Of a DNA stretch of 64,000 bases, positions 44,561-56,210 are shown piece after piece; positions within the stretch are counted from its first letter, which is position 1, and each line of letters starts with the position of its first letter. The notes beneath the pieces are model-generated. The model searched no databases and was not told where the DNA came from. It was given only the letters and a program-made list of their open reading frames with translations. A program made the translations under genes and the position numbers. The stretch covers positions 336,946 through 400,945 of the forward strand of contig LSYV01000057.1 in the NCBI GenBank assembly GCA_001584585.1, read 5' to 3'. This stretch comes from Gonium pectorale. Its lineage: Eukaryota; Chlorophyta; Chlorophyceae; Chlamydomonadales; Volvocaceae.

Positions 44561-46088
44561 GGTAGCTGCCCTACGCGGGCTGCGCTCTAGAAATTGGTTC
44601 GGAACTTTCCTACTAAGTCCCAACGTAAGAGCTCAGCGCGTCACGTCATCATATCAGCAGCATGAACGAAAATCCAATTAGAGAATGCGGGTGCGTCAAA
44701 GCAAGTTGAGCACGATGCTTTTCCTTCGTGTAAGAGCGATATAAAACTAAGCCTCTGCTACATGAATATGCTTTGTATGGACCTCTTCATGCCTCCCATG
44801 CCGTACGATGTTGCTGTGTGTTTCTGCCCCGACCATCTCGGCGTGCTCAGGTGCGTCGTTGCTGTGCAAAGCAGCGAGGCACGGCACTGACTTGGGTTGG
44901 TGTTATGGCCGTGGGGTGTAGGCAGATGCCCGCCGGACCCATTTCACGTTGTGGGAGCTCGGTGCAGGGCTGTTACAGTGCCCAGCGAACTAATTGTTAC
45001 GATTGCAGGTGTTGGGCTTGCCACCTTGCCTAACAGACGCACAGCCCCAGGCATCCTGCAAACCTGACACCGCCGCTCGCAGACACGGGCCGACCGGCAG
45101 ATATTTGGCGTTCCTCGCATAGGCCTGCCATACCTAATTCTGATTAATGGTAAAGGCGACGGCGTTTCTCCCGCTTACCATCCTTTCGCCCCTTCCCCAC
45201 GGCTCAGAATCCTTTCATGCCGCCTCCCTGCTCTCATCTCTCTGTTACGGGGTTACCCCAACAGCTCCGCCGCCACCCTCTCCTGACCGCCAGGTGCCGC
45301 GCCACCACGTCGCCTTCCCCGCCGCCGCTGCCCGCCTTGCCCTCCCGCCGCTCCTGCCCGCAGCCTGGCCATGCCCCGCCGCCAAGCGCGCCTGCGGCAC
45401 CAGCGGCAACATAGGCCTTAACAACAAGCGCGCGAAGGGCAGGCGGCGCTCCTGGAGTAAAGCACGAAAACGAGGCCGAGCGGGACTAACACATGCGGTA
45501 CTAAGCCCCCTGTGTCTGCGCGAAAGCATTGCGTCATGGCGATGGCCGCAAGGCTCTGCCTGAACACAACTACCACTGCTGCTGATGCTAGAAGACGGAG
45601 AGCACGGAGGACCGGCGCCCCGGTACCTAACGCATCAAAACCGACATGCCTTTCAGTTTACTTTAGCAAGAACACCTTCATACCCATTTACCCCCACTCA
45701 CCCGCCCGCCCACGTCACCAGCAAACGTAAATCAACCCAAAAGAACCCCCCAACTCTCTCACCCCTGCGCTGTCACAGCATGTATAACACGTTGCCCGTC
45801 CCACAGGCGGTTATCTGGTGGATAAACAAGATACACTGACAACAGTACGTGATTATGGGGCTGTAGACTAGGGTTGTTGGCCAACGTTCCGCTGATGAAC
45901 ACTACATGGTGTGACAGCCAGCCGTTTCCAGCAACGAACATGTGTAGACGCTCTAATTCCCAGCTCCAATATATGATTTAGCCCTGCAGCAGCCGCGTGT
46001 GATGACCTAAACGCTGACGGCATCGCCTGCTGAGGCCGGGGCCACCGCGTTGTGCTGCGTTGAAGCCTCTTGTCGCCATCTGCTGGGC
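44561..46088. other. Spacer containing the TPR-gene relic
   Basis: Holds the DRC9 promoter side, a plus-strand TATA-like GATATAAAAC at about 44738-44747 with no convincing gene after it, the TPR 3' relic at 45170-45800 and the 3' flank of the 264-residue gene. Nothing else recognised. Confidence 0.5.
45170..45800 (-). pseudogene. Partial duplicate of the 3' end of the TPR gene
   Basis: Collinear with 49410-50080: the last exon, the intron before it and some 3' flank, so it is DNA-level and not retroposed. Shared stretches include TGTTACGG-GTTACCCCAACAG, GCCTTAACAACAAGCGCGCG and CTGCGCGAAAGC. A 10-bp loss in the part encoding ARHRAVLEQQERVAAELLG breaks the frame. It stops just short of the matching upstream exon. 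Confidence 0.8.
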
Positions 46089-48184
46089 TCAGCGCATGGG
46101 GTCGTTGGAATCGGAGCGAAAGCTGGCTGTGGAGACGGTGTCATCCGGGTCCTCGGACATCCTGCTGCTGGGCGGGTTGCCGTACATGCTCCGCACTTCC
46201 GCCGAAAGCGGAGCTACCTGTTTAGGTATCACAGGGTGGGGACAACAGGCATTTGACTATATTTATCGGGTGTCGCCCCTGCATGCCGCGCCGCTTGACG
46301 CCTCAACCAACCCTGCTGTGCATCCTGGTCACCTGTCATGCGCATCAACTAAAGGCAGTTCAGCGTTGAGCCATCGCCCTGCTCACTGCGGTTGAAAGCC
46401 TAGCTCAAGTACAATAGAGGACAATATTAAGGATGCACATCCCACTTAACTTGACCTATGCGCCAGGCACAGCGCACCTGGAAGACGCCCTTGTTGAAGC
46501 AGTCCAGCGCGGACTGGTTGCGCGTCGGTCCCGCGTCGAGGCCCTCGAGGTTGAAGACTTCGTCGTCGAACACGCTCACACGGTCGTCGTTCTGGATCTG
46601 GTCTCGCTTCTCCACGATCGGCGCGTACGAGGTCACCCACTTCACGAACTCCAACATCGTTGCGCGCTCCTTCGCCACCGCCATGCACTGGACCTGTGCC
46701 GCAGCCGCAAGCGTCAGTGCCTGGTCAGCAGCGGCCATGCCGGAGGCTACACCTCTCCCAAAGCCCCTGTTCCAGGCACCGCCCTGATGCCCACCCGGAC
46801 CCCGCCACGTGCCCTACCTCGGTCTTAGATATCCGTCGCACCGTGCCGCGAAGGGCCAGGCTTTCCATGCGCTCCTTGAGCGTGGATCGTACACCAACAC
46901 CGTTGAAGATTGACAACCTGCCATACACACAACGACGGAGGTTCAGATGGGGAGATGGCGGGAGGCATGCCGAAGCAATGGCGCATGTTGCTTGATGTAC
47001 ATACTACCCTTGGGACACTTGGCCTCCTAACCCTTTGGAGCGGCGCAGAGTGGGCCCGCCTAAAGCTTGTTTGACGGCCCATTCTTACTTAATGGCCCAG
47101 ACCTCATCAGGCCGCGGCGTCACCTGGCTGAATCTGGGCTCGGAGCCGCCGCCTGGGATTGTTCCAAGGGCCCCGATAGGTCATCTGGACATCACGGCTT
47201 CAATAGCTTCAAGCCGAACAGCTAGAAAACAACAGGAGCACATGAGGGCGTGGCGCTTGTGTTCCCGTACCAGCCGTGGTCGCAGGTCCCATCAACGTGC
47301 TAACCTGCGGCAGCTGTGCTGCTGGGGCCTGGGCCAGCCGCTTCTCCTGCGGGAAGGGCTGCACAGAAATATGGGTGCTCCCGTGCACGCATCAGCAGAT
47401 GAAGAACTGAGATTCGCTGGACCTTGGCGCTGGGGAACCCTCAGCCACATGCCGACGCAACAGAGGACAAGAAAGAAAGACAAGAGCAAGAGAGCAAGAA
47501 GTTGCTTAAGAGATACGACCTCAACCGGGTCCCTTTTCAGCTGTAAACCCGTCGGCCCCCTCCACACCCATTCTGTAAGTCCCCTCCACGCCTCCTTTGC
47601 ATAAATCTGACCAATTTGCGCCGGATATATGGTCCCAACCCCAAGGCTAAAAATGTGCCATGTGTGGGTATCCATCTACCACCAGCCCTAGACCAGCACT
47701 CACCGCCAGCTCCCGGGCTACCCAAGCCAAGCCGCCCAAACACCGCGCTTGCGACCGCGGCTGCAAGACGATACACAGGAAGGTGTTACCAAACGCCATG
47801 AGCCATGTGTGCCTGAGTTGGTGGGGGGGGAGGCCGTGCAGATACGGCGGAGGCCCACCCGCGGGGCCCAGGTCCGACGCGGGAGTAGACGTCAATGCGT
47901 GTGTCAGCAGCGCTTCCAACAACGCAGCTTATTTGTTTGCAGATGCAAAAGGCAGCCAGGAGACCTATTCAAAAGCATCCCAAGGTCAACGCACCGAACT
48001 GCAGATACAGTCCCGTGCGCGCAGCCGCAACGTCGTGAAAGACCTTGGCACACCGCTCATACTCTCTGCAAAGGAAATCGTCGCCGGGGCTCGCGCAAAG
48101 CCTCTTGCTCAGCTCCTTCAGCTCCTTCTCCCTGCTCTTGACCTCTTTATCCAGTTGATCTAAACACAACATATACTCGTCCAT
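46089..48184 (-). CDS. Unrecognised 264-residue protein (seven-exon model)
   Basis: Assembled by splice sites and phase: 48184-47995, 47760-47704, 47346-47305, 47184-47124, 46917-46818, 46693-46478 and 46217-46089, with every junction in phase and stop TGA. The N-terminus is a charged helix, probably a coiled coil (LDKEVKSREKELKELSKRL). A variable Ala/Pro/Gly linker follows, then LKERMESLALRGTVRRISK, then a well-formed segment (MLEFVKWVTSYAPIVEKRDQ; VSVFDDEVFNLEGLDAG). A Ser/Asp-rich tail ends SFRSDSNDPMR. No family was recognised and no signal peptide or membrane helix is visible, so it is probably soluble. The three small exons in the linker (57, 42 and 61 nt) are the least certain; the first, fifth, sixth and last exons are firmer. 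Confidence 0.62.
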
Positions 48185-49060
48185 GGCCGCTTGCGGCTAA
48201 GCAGGCCCGTTCAGCAAGAGCTCAAGAGAGTAGTTGCAGCAAGATGCTCGATCCTCCGCAGCACGGTGCAAGCACAAGTCAGCCAGACGCACAGGTTAAA
48301 TCCCAGATTGGGTTGGTGGGGTTGTATTGCGTAAAGTGAGTTGGTGTTGGGCAGGTTTGGGAGAAGCGAGGAGGTTGGTCAGGCGGTGACTCCGTGCCTT
48401 GCTCCAAGCCACCGAAACCACACGCTTTGCCCCTAACACACGCTACTACACGGCAGGAGCATCATTGAATTATTGATTGGAGGGATGAGAGAAGATGGAG
48501 GGAAGGGGAGAGGCGCCCCGCACCCATTTCACCGCCAACCTACAGTTCACCCCCGGACCCACGACAACAAGCCCCGCCGGGCACCCACCTCCTCTTCAGC
48601 CCGCCCTTGGCCGTGTCATCGTCTCTGCCGGCGGTCTGTCAGCGCTCAGAGCCCCATACAGGCACGCAAAAACAAGTTCAGGACAAATAGGGAAGGCTAC
48701 CTCTACGGCCACACAGACCAGAAGGTGTGACGTTGCCAGTAGGGCGCCGAGTACAAGGCATGGCGGGCGATGGAGGCGAGCGGTCAGTGAAAAGGCACTT
48801 CGGAGACGGCAGCACGGAGGGAGCCCCCTCCTCGCAGCCGCCCAAATCACCGCCTTGTCCGGTAGGGCTGCGACGCTTCCACCGTACGGCAGCATGTGGG
48901 AAAGCCTCTCACCAGTTCACCACCGACCGCTCATCTCATCCTCGTCCTCCTATCCGAAGACGTTAACCTAACATGTTCATAGCCAGGACCAAGCCAGCCG
49001 CCTCAATCTCCGCTCAGCACTACATAGGGCGACGCTTGAACGGTTTCTGCGCTCCCGTCT
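48185..49060. other. Intergenic spacer upstream of the 264-residue gene
   Basis: Contains the probable promoter of the minus-strand gene starting at 48184. No coding or RNA feature recognised. Confidence 0.5.
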
Positions 49061-49415
49061 CCACCTCATCACCGGTTCGGGCTGCGCAGGGCCTCCGTCG
49101 CCGCCAGCAACTTCTTTGCCTCCACGAGGCTAATGGACTCTGCCGTGCCGCAATTCCGCTCGAGCCAAAAGTAACGCGGCCACTCCCAAGGGCCTTCAGA
49201 ACCGCCCGACCCACAGCCCGACCCAAAAAAAACAGCACCTCGTCAAGCACGGGAATCTCGAGCGTCCTGTTGACCGCGCTCATGCGCAAAGCGCAGGCAA
49301 CACGTTGTCCCTGGGGATGAAGTCGGGCGCTGGGGGCTTGTACTTCCCCAAGCACACGATGGCATTTCGCTGGGAGTCACGGTGCTGGGCCGCCAGCAGG
49401 TTGGCGGTAGCTCGC
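49061..49415 (-). pseudogene. Possible gene fragment with frameshifts, unidentified
   Basis: Minus-strand pieces look protein-like in successive frames: NLLAAQHRDSQRNAIVCLGK continuing KYKPPAPDFIPRDNVLPAL, then NRTLEIPVLDEVLFFLGRA, then WPRYFWLERNCGTAESISLV continuing EAKKLLAATEALRSPNR and a stop. At least two frame changes without good splice sites suggest a decayed fragment. Family not recognised. It lies directly downstream of the TPR gene and could alternatively be chance. Confidence 0.35.
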
Positions 49416-49482
49416 GACGGGCAGGTCCTCCCTTCCCCACGGCCCATAAACCTTTCACAACGCCTCCCGCTCTGTTACGGCG

Positions 49483-52400
49483 TTACCCCAACAGCTCCGC
49501 CGCCACCCTCTCCTGCTGCTCCAGCACCGCCCGGTGCCGCGCCACCACGTCGCCTTCCCCGCCGCCGCTGCCCGCCTTGCCGTCCCCGCGGCTCCTGCCC
49601 GCGGCCTGGCCCTGCCCCGCCGCCACGTGCGCCTGCGGCACCAGCGGTAACATCGGCCTTAACAACAAGCGCGCGAAGGACAGGCGGCGCTCCTGGCGTG
49701 AACAACAACGGCTGGCACAAACACTCCTGGCACAAAAACGCGGCCCAAAAAAGCGGGAACAACACATGCGTTAGTAAGCGTGTGTCTGCGCGAAAGCGCT
49801 GCGTCATGGCGATGGCCGCTGGGCTCTGCCTGGACACCACCACCACCACTGCTGCTGATGCTAGTGGACGGAGAGCACGGAGGACCGGCGGCCCGGGCCC
49901 GTTTCCCGGCACCCAACGCATCAAAATCGACATGCGTTTCAGGCTACTCTAGCAAGACCACCTTCATACCCATTCACCCCCACCCACCCGCCACCCACGT
50001 CACCAGCAAACGTCCACCAACCCAAAAGAACCGCCCCCCACACACATTCACACCCCTGCAGCACGCTGTCACAGCACATACAACACAAACCTGCAGCACC
50101 AGCCCAAGCCTCTCCAGCACGTCCAGCAGCTGCAGCTGCGACTCCACCAGCAGCCCCGCCAGCTCGTCCGCGGAGAGGCCCCGGGGCAGCTGCCGGCGGC
50201 CGGAGCCGACGGCCTGGCGGGCGGGCGGGCGAGTGTGGGGGGCGAGGTGTACTGCGCACGCCGGGTTGCGGCGGCCGGCGGCGGTAGGTGGGTAGGCTGG
50301 TGCGCACAGCGGCGTGCATCAAGGCGCTCTGCCAAAGCACAGGGTGCACATGTACGACAATGTACGGCGCCCCGGACACGCGGCAGGGACGGCACGCACC
50401 TGCATGAGGTCCCGGCCAGCCCGCGTGGCCGCCGTCAACGCCGCCGCCGCCGCCTCAAGCCGCCTGTCCGCCAACGCCAGCTCCGCGACCGGCTCCGCCA
50501 GCGGCGCCCTCCCCGCCTTCGCCGCCTTCGCCGCCGGCCCGTTTCCTCCCCCCTCATCCGCCGCGGGCCGCTGCTCGTCGGCCCCCCTGCCGCCACCGAA
50601 CGGCCACCACGACCGTGACGGCACGCGGGCGGTGGAGGACGAGGCGGCGGCCGTCGCCGTCGCCGGCGCCTCCGGCACTTGCGGCGGCGCCGTCGCTGGT
50701 TCGGGCACGCCGGCGAGTGTCGCCATTAGCTTGGCGGCGCTGCCCATCGCGTGAGCCGCACGGAGCCGTTTGAGGAGCCTGTTGGGCGCGGGAGGGGCGG
50801 GCGGCCAGGCGGGCATGGAGCGTGCGGAGAGAGGGCAGAGGGTGTGGAGCGGTGTGGAGGCCTGTAGGATAGGATGATAGTCGGGGAGTGGAGGTCTTGG
50901 GGGTGTATGGAGAAAAGCTCGGCTGGAAACGGCTGGAGGACGAAACCTGTCGCCTTCCGACGCTGCTTGGCTGACCACGCCGCCCACCGCAACGGGGCGC
51001 TTCCACGAGCGGCCTGCCCCGCCGCACCCTCAATCACCCACCCAACCCACCCAACCCGGTGCATATCCGTGGCACTCTGCCCCTCCCAACCCTCCATCAC
51101 CTCCCCCCACGCCTCCCCCAACCCCACCCCGCCCCCACCCATCCGGCTAGGCCCCCACCACACCACCAACCCGCTGCCCCAGCGCTCCGCGCCGCCGCTC
51201 ACTTGTCGTCCGACGGCCCCGACAGCAGCCCCCGCTTGGCGCACTCCTCGGCGGCAGCAGCGGCGATGCGGAAGGCCGAGTCGGCGTGCTGCAGCGCGCG
51301 CAGCGCGGGGCCCGGGCCGTCGGCCGCCGGGGCCGGGGCCGGGGCCGGCCCCAGCTCATCCGACTGCGCGGCCAGCAGTTGAAGCTGATGCGAGGTGCGT
51401 TGGTGTGTCCGTGATTGGGCAGGGAGGGAGGGAGGGTGGGGCATGGAGAGAGGGAGGCAAAGGGGGGGATGCCGGTGGAGACGGATACCTGCTACAATAA
51501 CCCGCGAAGCCCCTCGCAGCAGGTAGCAGCAACATGGCCAACATTATCAACATGTCGTATCACGAGCTGAGAGCACCGTATCCATGAATGCAATCAAGAT
51601 ACGTCGTCATATACTAACCGCTGCTAGCCTGCCCGCGTGCTCCTCGTCCCACCGTCGGACATGTCCCCTCCGTCGGTGTCTGAAGTCTAGGGACTCCACC
51701 CACCTGCGCCACCCGCAGCTCACTGGTCGCCACCACCAGCGACCCCTCCCCGAACATCCGCCGCCGCGCCGCCAGCGCCGCGCCCGCCACCGCCGCCGCC
51801 TCCGCCGGCCGGCCAGCGGCCTCCGCCGCCTCAACCAGCTGCTCGCTAAGCGCCGACGCCGCCGCCGAGTCGTCTCCACGCTCCGTCGCCAGGTGGGCCA
51901 GCGCGCGCCGCAGCGCCGCCGCGGCGGCGCCGGGGTTGCCGTCGGCACTATGGCAGGCGGCGACCTCGGTCAGCATGTGGAGTACGACGTTGACCTGCAC
52001 CTTTTCTGTTGGCGACAATGGAAAGAGGGGACGGATGCAAAGGGATGACGAAGCAAGAGTCGCTAGGGCCGGGGCTGGGTAACGGTGCTGCTAGCTAGGA
52101 TCCTATTGCGTGAGCGGGCGGGGAAGGAGCAACGACGGGAATCGGTTTGCCCTCCACCCCTATCCCCAGATTCCCCACCCTCCCCTTCCTTCAACCCGCC
52201 TCCCCCGGCCCGCTGGGCCAGCTCACCCGCCTCCTCCAGCAGCCGCACCGCCTCCATCATCATGCTCAGCGCCTCGCGGCCGCGCCCCGGCACCGCCCGC
52301 AGCATGTGGCCCAGCGCGAACAGCGAGTCGGCGTACAGGAAGTGGCGCGGCCCGAACATGGCCAGCCGCAGCGCCACCACGCGCTCCATGGCCGAGCGCG

Positions 52401-54706
52401 CGGCGTCCAGCTGGCCGCGCGACTCGTACGACAGCGCCAGGTTGTGCAGCGCCGACACGAACAGCCAGTGCTTTTCGCCAAAGTTGCGCTCAAGCAGGTC
52501 CAGAGCCTGGGCGCGGGGCGGGTGTGTGTGGGGCGGGGAGCTTAGAAAACCGTGGGCGAGCCCTTTGATTGACCGTTGAGCGGGGTCGGCGGAGGTGGGC
52601 GGGGCACTTGGGGGGTGTAGGGCTAGCGCTTGAGCACGCGCGCTGGTCCGCGAGCTCCGCCGGCCCACGCCACTCGCCACCGTCCCAGAGCCGCCCCCGC
52701 CCCCAGACCGCCCCAAGCCCACCGGCCCTCCTTGAAACCCGGCGTCACGCATGACCACCCGTCTCCCATCTTCTCTTTCCCCCGCCCCCGCTTCGCCCCC
52801 AGACACGCACGCACGCCCCGCCGGCACTCACGCACCACCCACCCGCCGCAGACCGCCACAACTCCTATTGAGAATGCATTATTGGATTTCCGGGACGCGG
52901 CCCGTTTCGCTCCTTCACAACACCCACCCGCCGACCCCACCTCCTTGTACAGCCGCTCGGCCTCGTCCCAGCGGCCCGTGTTGCGCAGGAACTCCGCCAG
53001 GTTGTTCTTGGCGGAGGCGATGTGCGGGTCACCGGGCTCGAAGCCCAGCTGCGCCTCCGCCACCGCCTCGCGGAACTTGGCCTCGGCCTGCGCGTACCTG
53101 GGCGGGCGGCCGAGCCACGGGAGGGAGGGGGAGGGGCCGGGGCGGCGGTGCAGCAGGGAGGGATGCGCAGGCCCGTGTGTGTACGTGTGTGTATGTGTGT
53201 GTGTGTGCGGCGGGGGGAAGGGCCGCAACCCATGGGGGCCGGCGAATTCGAAGGCGCGTGTGGGAAAGGAGGCGCATCTAGGGGCTGCGTGCACAAGAGG
53301 GAGCGCCCCTGGAGTAGGCGACGCTGTGCGGCGGCAGCACACACCTTGACGCCCCTCCTGGAGCCCCAGCGTGAAGCGCTGGCCCGCCACTGTCAATACC
53401 CGCGAGCTGCGCACGTCCGCACGCCCGTCCGTCCGTGGGGGGCCGAGGAGCCGGGCCTTAAAGGCGCCGCGAGCGCAGTGCGGCGACGCTCCCTCCCCCC
53501 TCACCAAGAGCCCGTAGTTATGCGGGCTGCTTCGCGGCGTATTGGGAAGGCCGACGCGTGGTGCACAGCAACGCACAACGGCGGCCTGCACTGCAGACTA
53601 ATCCCGCGGACCGCAGCGCTGGGCACTCACTTGCCGGCGTTGTAGAACTCAAGTGCCGCGTTGCGCGCCAGGGTCATCTTGGCGGTGTGCTCGTTGGTCA
53701 CGGGGTCGTACTCGAGGGGGTGGTTTGTCAGCGGGGCGGGGCCCTCGGGGCCAGGGCCGGGGCCGGCGGCGGGGGCGGCAGCGGCCTGCGCCGGGAGCAG
53801 ACAGGCCGTGCAGGAGGTGACGTCGTGCGGGAGCGCCCACCGTGCGTGACATGCGCCAAGGGGCGGGGAGCCCACCAAGCGCGCTGCGGAGTGGCCCCGG
53901 GACAGTAGCAGCCGGGTATCCGCATTCGACAACGCCGCTCCGTGTCCGCACAGGACAAGGCAACCCTTGCGAGTACCAGGGCAGTAGTCCAGGGATGTGG
54001 GTGCGGCGGCACGCCCATGGCTGACCCCCTCAGGCCGGACGTCCCGGGGGAGTCTATACTGTACGCGTAGCGGCACCCAGGCTCTCGACCTTCCATGCCC
54101 AGATGCCGGTATGCTGGCGCAGATGGCCCCCGGTACAGTCCCATCAAGACACGCTGAAGCGCCCGCGAGGCGCCTGTAGGACGCCCTTCAAAACGGCCCC
54201 CTTCCGCACCTGCCGCGGCGGGCCGTCAGCAGCCGCAGATCCGGGTAGAGCCGCTGCGGCTCCCAGCACCGCAATACCGGCAACCCAGCCTGGGTATGGA
54301 TGGGCCGTGTGTGGGGCAGGTGTGATAAGAGCGGTATCGTGCGGTGCAGAGCCTTCTGTGCAGAGACGGGCGGGGTAGCTGTTGAGAGTGCGGCGAGGGC
54401 TACGGGCATGAGGCGATCACGGCCGGAGAGGTGGGGGGTTGATGAGGCAGGGTGGAACAAGGTGAAGAGTGGGGCGGGAGAGATGCAGGGGGCGGGAGAC
54501 GTACCCGCCGTCGACGTGGCCCCCGCAGCGCCCTGACGTGAGGCGGTGGGGCCGCTCGCCAGCACCGCTGGGGCCAAGCCGGCCGCCTGAGCTAGCTCCC
54601 TAACAAGCGTCAAAGAAGCGAGGTGGACCAGTTCGCGCGGGGTGGAGGTTGCCTCCCGCCGTGAACATGCCCCAATCAGGAGTCGACACGCGCCGGCGCC
54701 ACGCAT
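49483..54706 (-). CDS. Kinesin-light-chain-like TPR protein, probably plastid-targeted
   Basis: Ten phase-consistent exons: 54706-54505, 54289-54210, 53785-53631, 53097-52941, 52506-52227, 52005-51704, 51384-51203, 50778-50400, 50213-50091 and 49632-49483 (stop TAA), 669 residues. The N-terminus is Arg/Ala/Ser-rich like an organelle transit peptide. A hydrophobic segment follows at residues about 68-90 (WVAGIAVLGAAAALPGSAAA): either a lumen signal with an Ala-X-Ala site or a membrane anchor. KLC-type TPRs occupy about 144-390 (FREAVAEAQLGFEPGDPHIA; HNLALSYESRGQLDAARSAM; LAMFGPRHFLYADSLFALGH). The C-terminal half is Ala/Pro-rich with short helices ending LEQQERVAAELLG. Known: TPRs mediate protein binding. 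Inferred: a plastid scaffold; partner unknown. A (GT)n tract lies in the third intron. Confidence 0.77.
53175..53208 (+). repeat. Imperfect (GT)n microsatellite in a TPR-gene intron
   Basis: GT repeats broken by single AC/AT changes, inside the intron between exons 53785-53631 and 53097-52941. Confidence 0.9.
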
Positions 54707-56210
54707 CTTCGCGAAGCTTTGTCAGGACGTGAACGGAATGAACGCGCCACTTTGTTGTGGACGCAACCCAGCGCTGTCACGGTGCCGGAAGCCATAACGG
54801 AACCGGCCGTACCTGCCCTGTAAAACGTACCCTTTCCTTTTCCAGCGTATGACAATGAACACGTGTTTGCAACGCAACTTTGCATCGTCCACGCTCACGA
54901 AAACGGAAAAGCCTTGTCCTATCCTCAGATAACGCTACATTTGCTCCCCACCCACGGCACGTTTTGACATGGCGGTGATTACAATTTACTGAAAGCAAGC
55001 ATTTGTTCTCTTGGCACAGCCGACCACTTGTTGGCAAAGCTGCGCAAGAGGTCGCCTGCCGCGCAACCCAGCTACCCAGAGTCAAGGCTTGTGTTGCTGA
55101 AGTTACATAACTGTTAAGCAAGTGCTTATCGGAGCTCAGGGGCCTGGCGGGCGGGGATCCCAAGCGGGGCCCAGACGGCGATGGATGCTGGGAAGAGGAT
55201 GCGTGACGGCTTTGAGTCTTACGGTGGGTGAAAGAAGGTTTGCGCGGGTGTGCACAGGCTCACCCACGTCGAAAGTGGTGGGTTGCACGAAGGAAAGAGC
55301 CCCAGGGACTCGAACATATCGAGCCTCGGAGAGGGAGGGTGGGCAGCTCAAAAGGGTGCGGGCATCAGAAGGTCCGGGCTACAAGGCTCGGTCTGCCCGA
55401 TGGTTTCCGGTTCTGCCGTGGAACTTAGTCTGCGGGTCCCACGGCCCCTGGATCACTGTCGTCATTAGGTTCTCGTGCGCAGCCTGAGGGGCGGGGCGTT
55501 CTGGAACATTACCCTCAAGCGGCACCGCTCCTGAAGTCCCGGGGCCCGGTGGGGTTCGGGCGGAGCCTGCCAGGCGGGGGGGGGGCTCCGGGGCCCAGGG
55601 GCAGCATCCGCTGCGAGGGTTTGGCCAAAAGGTGACCCAGCCGGGATATGTGGGCGCTGCCCAGTGGCGCGACACGCTTTGCCCTAGAGCGCAAGTGCTT
55701 TCCCCTGGGTCCAGGGTAGCCTGTCCTGGCCCCGGCAGCAACAGCCGACGGCTGTAGGGGAGCAAGTCATATCTGGCTCCCAGACAAGGGAGAGAGGGAT
55801 GGCGGCCTTGTCTTTCATGATCAACCGTCGGCACGACCGGCGGGCCGAGTATGCCGGGGGGACGATGAAAGATGGGGAGATGTTGGAGGAAAGGCGACGA
55901 CAGCAGGATGGGAGGAGTCGGTTGTGGGCGACGACGGCGCGAAATGCGGAAAAGCCCGTGGGTGGGGACACAGAAGTGTGCACTTGGGCTGATGCCGTGG
56001 CGCGAACCTCTGGGCGCAAGGCCACGCGCGCTGGGGGGCACGGGCGGGTCGCTGCAGATCAGGGAGCGGGGCAGAATGCTTGGCTCGGCAATGGTAGAGC
56101 GTGATGCTCAAAGGAAGGCCGCGCTTCGCTGGTGGCGCGTGATCGCTTCCGGTCTCTCAGAACGTGGCGCTTCCGCCCGCATCCTCCGTCGCCTGCCTTT
56201 GCATTCAGAT
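54707..56210. other. Divergent intergenic region between the TPR and RRM genes
   Basis: About 1.5 kb holding both promoters. No TATA box, gene or RNA recognised; short open frames here have no protein-like features. Confidence 0.5.

Noticed and set aside
44738..45033. TATA-like box followed by a small Cys-rich plus-strand frame
   Set aside because: No splice, conservation or family support; one TATA-like match is expected by chance in AT-richer spacer.
46427..46477. Read-through end of the sixth exon of the 264-residue gene as the C-terminus
   Set aside because: A GTGCGC donor there and an in-phase downstream exon with a better protein-like end (VRSMYGNPPSSRMSEDPDD) fit more simply.
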